Below, in pieces: positions 59,868 to 64,000 of a DNA stretch of 64,000 nt (its first letter is position 1; each line of letters starts with the position of its first letter). A program made the translations under genes and the position numbers. The stretch comes from Pseudobutyrivibrio ruminis CF1b (GTDB lineage: Bacteria; Bacillota; Clostridia; Lachnospirales; Lachnospiraceae), in the NCBI RefSeq assembly GCF_000424005.1, contig NZ_AUJB01000013.1:124001-188000 (forward strand), given 5' to 3'. The notes beneath the pieces were generated by a model. It made no database searches. It was not told where the DNA came from and was given only the letters and a program-made list of their open reading frames with translations.

Positions 59868-60776
59868 ATGAGTAATTTTAAATCGGGATTTGTAACTATA
59901 GTTGGTCGTCCAAATGTTGGTAAGAGTACTCTCATGAACCACATTATTGGGCAGAAGATTGCTATCACAAGCAACAAGCCACAGACAACCAGAAACCGCA
60001 TTCAGACTGTATATACAGATGAAGAGGTTGGACAGATTGTATTCCTTGATACACCAGGTATGCATCAGGCAAAGAATAAGCTTGGTGAGTACATGATGTC
60101 TGCAGCAAAGAGCACAATCAACGATGTTGATCTTATCTTATGGCTTATCGAACCTGACACAAAGGTTGGAGCAGGAGATAAGAAGATTGCAGAGCTCCTT
60201 TCCACAGTAGAGGCTCCTGTAATCCTTGTTATCAACAAAATTGACATGGCTGACGGTGCAAAGGTTGGTGAGACAATCCAGGCATTCAAGGATTTATGCG
60301 ATTTCATTGAGGTTGTTCCAGTTTCTGCTCTTCACGGAGAGGGATGCGACGATTTACTTTCAACTATCTTTAAGCATCTTCCAGAAGGCCCAGCTTTCTA
60401 TGATGAGGAGACAGTTACAAATCAGACTCTCAGAGAAATCACAGCTGAGATTATCAGAGAGAAATCACTCCATGCCCTTAACGATGAAGTTCCACACGGT
60501 ATTGCAATCGCAATTGACACCATGAAGGAGCGTCCAGGAAAAAGGGCTATGTGGGATATCGAAGCTACTATTATCTGCGAGAAGACATCTCACAAGGGCA
60601 TTATTATAGGAAAGGGCGGTGCCATGATTAAGAAGATTGGTACCAATTCCCGATACGAAATAGAAAAACTTTTAGATGCCAAGGTTAATCTTAAGCTTTT
60701 TGTTAAAGTTAAGAAGGATTGGCGAGACAGCGACTATGAGCTGAAGAATTTTGGATACAAAAAAGAGGACTTGTAA
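59868..60776 (+). CDS. era: GTPase Era
   Basis: 302 residues. Ras-like GTPase with RNA-binding KH domain for 16S rRNA processing and 30S assembly. G1 GRPNVGKSTLMNH, G2 QTTRNRI, G3 DTPGMHQA, G4 NKIDMADG and G5 SALHGEG are present. The KH domain has IIIGKGGAMIKKIGTNSRYE. Complete and normal length. recO follows after three bases, a conserved pair. Confidence 0.97.
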   Translation: MSNFKSGFVTIVGRPNVGKSTLMNHIIGQKIAITSNKPQTTRNRIQTVYTDEEVGQIVFLDTPGMHQAKNKLGEYMMSAAKSTINDVDLILWLIEPDTKVGAGDKKIAELLSTVEAPVILVINKIDMADGAKVGETIQAFKDLCDFIEVVPVSALHGEGCDDLLSTIFKHLPEGPAFYDEETVTNQTLREITAEIIREKSLHALNDEVPHGIAIAIDTMKERPGKRAMWDIEATIICEKTSHKGIIIGKGGAMIKKIGTNSRYEIEKLLDAKVNLKLFVKVKKDWRDSDYELKNFGYKKEDL

Positions 60777-60779
60777 TCA

Positions 60780-61505
60780 ATGGGACTTGTTACCCTTACT
60801 GGATTAGTGCTTTCCAGTTCTGATGTGGGAGAATTTGATAAGAGACTTGTGATTCTTACCAAAGAATCAGGCAGGGTGACAGCTTTTGCCAAGGGTGCAA
60901 GAAGGCCAAACAACCCTATGGTTGCCGCCTGTTCCCCATTTTGCTTCGGTACCTTCGAGGCATTTGAGGGAAGAAATTCCTATCACATTTCAAAAGCCAA
61001 TATTTCCAACTATTTCAGGGATTTGGTTTTGGATTACGAGAAGGTTTGTCTTGGCTCATATTTCCTGGAGGTAGCTGACTTTCTTTCTGTGGAAGGTGTT
61101 GATGAAAGGCACAGACTTGCCCTTTTGTACCAAAGTCTCAAGGCTTTGGAATCTGGAAAGTTTTCTTTAAGGTTGTTAAAGAACATTTACGATTTAAGAA
61201 CCTGGGTTATAGATGGAGAATATCCAAATGTATTCCAGTGCTGCAGTTGCGGGAAAAAGGAAAATCTTACTACATTTTCACTTAAGCGACATGGAATGTT
61301 ATGCCGCTCGTGTGGCAATCTTGAATCGGGCACAGATATATCAGGTTCCACCCTGTATGCCATGCAATTCATTGTTTCATCTAAGATAGAAAAGTTGTAT
61401 ACTTTTGTACTGAATAATGAAACGGAAGAAGAATTGACTAGAATTTTGTCCGCTTATCGATTAAACTATAGAGCGCACAAATACAAAAGCGAGGAATTTC
61501 TATGA
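60780..61505 (+). CDS. recO: DNA repair protein RecO
   Basis: 241 residues. Helps load RecA on SSB-coated DNA. The N-terminal OB fold (LTGLVLSSSDVGEFDKRLVI) is followed by helices and a zinc finger of the form CCSCGKKENL ... GMLCRSCG (about 158-182), as in Gram-positive RecO. It overlaps the next gene by four bases (ATGA). Confidence 0.92.
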   Translation: MGLVTLTGLVLSSSDVGEFDKRLVILTKESGRVTAFAKGARRPNNPMVAACSPFCFGTFEAFEGRNSYHISKANISNYFRDLVLDYEKVCLGSYFLEVADFLSVEGVDERHRLALLYQSLKALESGKFSLRLLKNIYDLRTWVIDGEYPNVFQCCSCGKKENLTTFSLKRHGMLCRSCGNLESGTDISGSTLYAMQFIVSSKIEKLYTFVLNNETEEELTRILSAYRLNYRAHKYKSEEFL

Positions 61506-62281
61506 CACAAAGAAGACCTGCTGGGGGAAAGGGCGGTATGCGTACCAGAAATACAGCCAGTCCAACAAGACAGGGGGTTGCCGCAAAAGAGCTTCAGGCA
61601 GCCAGACGTAAAAAAAGACAAAAAGAAGTTATGAGAAACCGTATCATCTTTGGTGTGATATGCGTTGGATTACTTGCACTTTTGGTTACTTTGGTAGTAA
61701 AGCTGGGTGGTGCATTACTTTCTTCGGGAGGAGCAGCAGACACCTCTACTATTACTTTTTCAAAGGATGGACAGATTACTTTCGAGGAAGTTGCAGACTT
61801 TGATACAGAGACTTACTCCAAGGCAGAATTTAAGAAATATACACGTGACCTGATTAAGAAATTTAATGAATCATATGGAGAGAAGTCCATTTCATTAAAG
61901 AGGATTACATATAGAAAAGGGCAGGTTTACATTAAAACTACCTATAAAGATGCTGATTGTTATGCAGCTTTTTCTTCTTACACCACTTATAATGGGTCCT
62001 ATGAGGGCGCAGTGTCAGCTGGATATGATTTTGCAGACACATTTTCTATAGTGGCAGAAGGAGCAAAGGCTTCAGGTCAGGCAGTAGATGCAGAAAGCAG
62101 TTTTGCAGGTTCTAAGGTAGCCATTGTTAAGGAAAATGTTAACGTAGTTGTTCCAGGTAAAATTACCTATGTTTCATCAGGTTCCACAGAGATTGTGAAC
62201 GATCATACAGTTAGCATTTCACAGGCTGATGGAAATAACGATGCTACAGATTTGGTATACATCGTATACACTGCTAAATAA
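61502..62281 (+). CDS. Unknown membrane-anchored protein downstream of recO
   Basis: 259 residues. A very basic N-terminus (about 1-45, RRPAGGKGGMRTRN, ARRKKRQKEVMRNR) is followed by one membrane segment (about 47-72: IIFGVICVGLLALLVTLVVK) and an extracytoplasmic beta-rich domain (about 80-259) of no known family. It would be type II in the membrane. Positional link to era-recO suggests a conserved core operon member; no function can be assigned. Confidence 0.8.
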   Translation: MTQRRPAGGKGGMRTRNTASPTRQGVAAKELQAARRKKRQKEVMRNRIIFGVICVGLLALLVTLVVKLGGALLSSGGAADTSTITFSKDGQITFEEVADFDTETYSKAEFKKYTRDLIKKFNESYGEKSISLKRITYRKGQVYIKTTYKDADCYAAFSSYTTYNGSYEGAVSAGYDFADTFSIVAEGAKASGQAVDAESSFAGSKVAIVKENVNVVVPGKITYVSSGSTEIVNDHTVSISQADGNNDATDLVYIVYTAK

Positions 62282-62320
62282 TAGAAATAAATATATTAAT
62301 ATAGAGAGGAAATAATACTT

Positions 62321-63718
62321 ATGGAAAAGACAATGGACAAAATCATTGCTCTTGCAAAAGCAAGAGGCTTTGTATATGCAGGCTCTGAGATTTACGGTGG
62401 TCTTGCTAATACATGGGATTACGGAAATCTTGGTGTCGAGCTCAAGAACAATGTTAAGAAGGCTTGGTGGCAGAAATTCGTTCAGGAGAATCCATACAAC
62501 GTTGGTGTTGACTGTGCTATTCTCATGAACCCACAGACATGGATTGCTTCAGGTCACCTTGGCTCATTCTCAGATCCACTTATGGATTGTAAGGAGTGCC
62601 ACGAGCGTTTCAGAGCTGACAAGATTATCGAAGATTTTGCAGCTGAGAACAACATCGAGCTTAAGGGCTCAGTTGATGGATGGACAAAGGAAGAGATGAA
62701 GGAGTTCATCGAGAGCAACAACGTTCCATGTCCTACATGTGGAAAGCACAACTTTACAGACATCCGTGAGTTCAACCTTATGTTCAAGACATTCCAGGGT
62801 GTTACTGAGGATGCTAAGAATACAGTATATCTTCGCCCAGAGACAGCTCAGGGTATTTTCGTAAACTTCAAGAATGTACAGCGTACATCTCGTAAGAAGG
62901 TTCCATTTGGTATCGGCCAGATTGGTAAGTCATTCCGTAACGAGATTACACCTGGTAACTTTACATTCCGTACACGTGAGTTTGAGCAGATGGAGCTTGA
63001 GTTCTTCTGCAAGCCAGGCTCACAGGATGAGTGGTTCCAGTACTGGAGAGGCTTCTGCCGTGATTGGCTCCTTAGCCTTGGCATGAAAGAGGATGAGATG
63101 CGTCTTCGCGACCACGATCCAGAAGAGCTTTCATTCTACTCTACAGGCACTACAGATATCGAGTTCTTATTCCCATTTGGATGGGGCGAGCTTTGGGGTA
63201 TTGCCAGCCGTACAGATTATGATCTTACACAGCATCAGAATGTATCAGGTCAGGATCTTACTTACTTCGATGATGAGACAAATGAGAAGTATTTACCATA
63301 CGTTATCGAGCCATCACTTGGTGCAGACCGTGTAGTACTTGCTTTCCTTTGCGCAGCATACGATGAGGAAGAAGTTGGTAAGGATGGAAAGAGCGATGTT
63401 CGTACAGTTCTTCGCTTCCACCCAGCACTTGCACCTGTTAAGATTGGTGTACTTCCACTTTCTAAGAAGCTTAATGAAGGCGCTGAGAAGATATTTGCAG
63501 AGCTTTCAAAGAAATACAATTGTGAATTTGATGACAGAGGAACTATCGGTAAGAGATATCGTCGTATGGACGAAATCGGAACACCATTCTGCATCACATA
63601 CGATTTCGACTCTGAGGAAGATAACATGGTTACAATTCGTCACCGTGATTCTATGGAGCAGGAGCGTATCGCTATCGCAGATTTAGATGCTTACTTTGCA
63701 GACAAGTTCACTTTCTAA
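62321..63718 (+). CDS. glyS: Glycyl-tRNA synthetase (alpha2 dimeric type)
   Basis: 465 residues. Class II enzyme charging tRNA-Gly. [20 protein letters not shown] is the N-terminal substrate region. A cysteine pair CKECHERF and CPTCGKHNF may bind zinc. Motif 2 [20 protein letters not shown] and motif 3 [17 protein letters not shown] are present, and the C-terminal anticodon domain starts at about 370. Complete. This is the single-chain form, not the glyQS pair. No T-box leader is seen upstream. Confidence 0.97.
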   Translation: MEKTMDKIIALAKARGFVYAGSEIYGGLANTWDYGNLGVELKNNVKKAWWQKFVQENPYNVGVDCAILMNPQTWIASGHLGSFSDPLMDCKECHERFRADKIIEDFAAENNIELKGSVDGWTKEEMKEFIESNNVPCPTCGKHNFTDIREFNLMFKTFQGVTEDAKNTVYLRPETAQGIFVNFKNVQRTSRKKVPFGIGQIGKSFRNEITPGNFTFRTREFEQMELEFFCKPGSQDEWFQYWRGFCRDWLLSLGMKEDEMRLRDHDPEELSFYSTGTTDIEFLFPFGWGELWGIASRTDYDLTQHQNVSGQDLTYFDDETNEKYLPYVIEPSLGADRVVLAFLCAAYDEEEVGKDGKSDVRTVLRFHPALAPVKIGVLPLSKKLNEGAEKIFAELSKKYNCEFDDRGTIGKRYRRMDEIGTPFCITYDFDSEEDNMVTIRHRDSMEQERIAIADLDAYFADKFTF

Positions 63719-63739
63719 ATTAATAATTAATAATTAATA
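63719..63739 (+). repeat. Tandem 7-base repeat before the last gene
   Basis: ATTAATA occurs three times in direct succession just downstream of the glyS stop codon and just upstream of the ribosome site AAGGAGAG. Confidence 0.8.
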
Positions 63740-63753
63740 AGGAGAGAGATGCT

Positions 63754-64000
63754 ATGGAAAAAGTAAATGTTCAGGAAATCGATCTTGAAGATGTTAACTC
63801 TACAGAAGATTCAAAGCCAGAAGTCAGCGTAACATCTATCGAAATCGATAATGGTGAGGATTTATTACTATCACAGATTGATGCTTTTCGCGAGAAGGCT
63901 ACACAGCTTCAGCAGCTCATTATGGCAAAAGAACAGAAGGCTGCTGAGCTCGAGGCTCTTGTACAGGAAAAAGAGGCAATTAATCTTCAGCTTCAGGATG
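63754..64000 (+). CDS. Coiled-coil protein, 5' part only (runs off the right edge)
   Basis: ATG at 63754 follows AAGGAGAG. The visible 82 residues begin MEKVNVQEIDLEDVNSTEDS and continue into a strongly heptad-like helix (AFREKATQLQQLIMAKEQKA, AELEALVQEKEA). No family recognised. It is presumably co-transcribed with glyS. Confidence 0.7.
   Translation, partial: MEKVNVQEIDLEDVNSTEDSKPEVSVTSIEIDNGEDLLLSQIDAFREKATQLQQLIMAKEQKAAELEALVQEKEAINLQLQD

Noticed and set aside
1-64000. tRNA, rRNA, CRISPR, prophage or transposon content
   Set aside because: No cloverleaf, rRNA segment, regular repeat array, integrase, transposase or phage structural gene was seen on reading through.

Overview
The window looks like chromosome from a low-to-moderate GC rumen or gut Lachnospiraceae bacterium, most like Butyrivibrio or Pseudobutyrivibrio. 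This rests on a secreted GH10 xylanase with CBM13-like and CBM2-like modules, a membrane-anchored GH5-family protein, a PPi-type phosphofructokinase, a hybrid kinase with an extracellular beta-propeller, a start of FliB (flagellin methylase), Hcp, and Firmicutes-type gene order and Shine-Dalgarno sites. Most of the window is ordinary core genome on the + strand. No rRNA, tRNA, CRISPR array, prophage, transposase or insertion sequence was seen.

Layout: 1-86 start of fliB (-). 192-2246 histidine phosphatase, DUF4250 and CapA-like genes. 2459-6599 pta, recJ and PPi-pfk. 6596-7190 an autoregulated-looking XRE regulator with an unknown partner (-). 7349-14702 GH5-like protein, aminopeptidase P, polA, DUF975 and coaE. 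14726-19409 FtsA-like ATPase, metallo-hydrolase, ACT protein and DUF711 protein. 19410-22946 a patchy accessory stretch with tandem hairpins, a papain-like peptidase, and the xylanase bracketed by a 30-base direct repeat. 22947-28549 siroheme-type dehydrogenase, response regulator and a 1410-residue hybrid kinase. 28571-32639 S66 peptidase, dhaLMK and an amidase. 32792-37309 chemoreceptor, degenerate ABC ATPase, methyltransferase, fRMsr and AlkD. 37498-40020 small unknown gene, mgsA, and divergent bioY/bioB around a BirA operator. 40149-45804 S41 peptidase, then a nitrosative-stress cluster (DUF438, Crp/Fnr, Hcp, unknown). 45870-54837 birA and a leuB-ilvD-ilvB-serC-serA-DUF1015 run. 54879-64000 lipoprotein (-), MscS, M16C protease, era, recO, an unknown membrane protein, glyS and the start of a coiled-coil protein.

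How the genes connect: pta, PPi-pfk, dhaLMK and mgsA act on glycolytic and DHAP metabolism and acetate formation. BirA, BioY and BioB form a biotin uptake/last-step regulon with a clear operator. leuB/ilvD/ilvB and serC/serA supply branched-chain amino acids and serine. The xylanase and the propeller-type hybrid kinase lie close together and may form a sense-and-degrade module (inference).

Most interesting points: (1) the GH5 protein has Gln where the catalytic nucleophile Glu should be; (2) several intergenic regions place a promoter -10 inside or against the hairpin of the upstream gene's terminator, so through-transcripts should stop while locally started ones escape; (3) the xylanase locus carries direct repeats, a possible gene relic, triple operator-like repeats and a leader hairpin; (4) two matched ~51-base hairpins sit in tandem at 19520-19665; (5) BirA-operator arms recur with a shorter spacer at the birA stop codon; (6) a perfect palindrome lies between the Crp/Fnr gene and hcp. 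Several starts are moved here from the longest reading frame to codons with a proper ribosome binding site.
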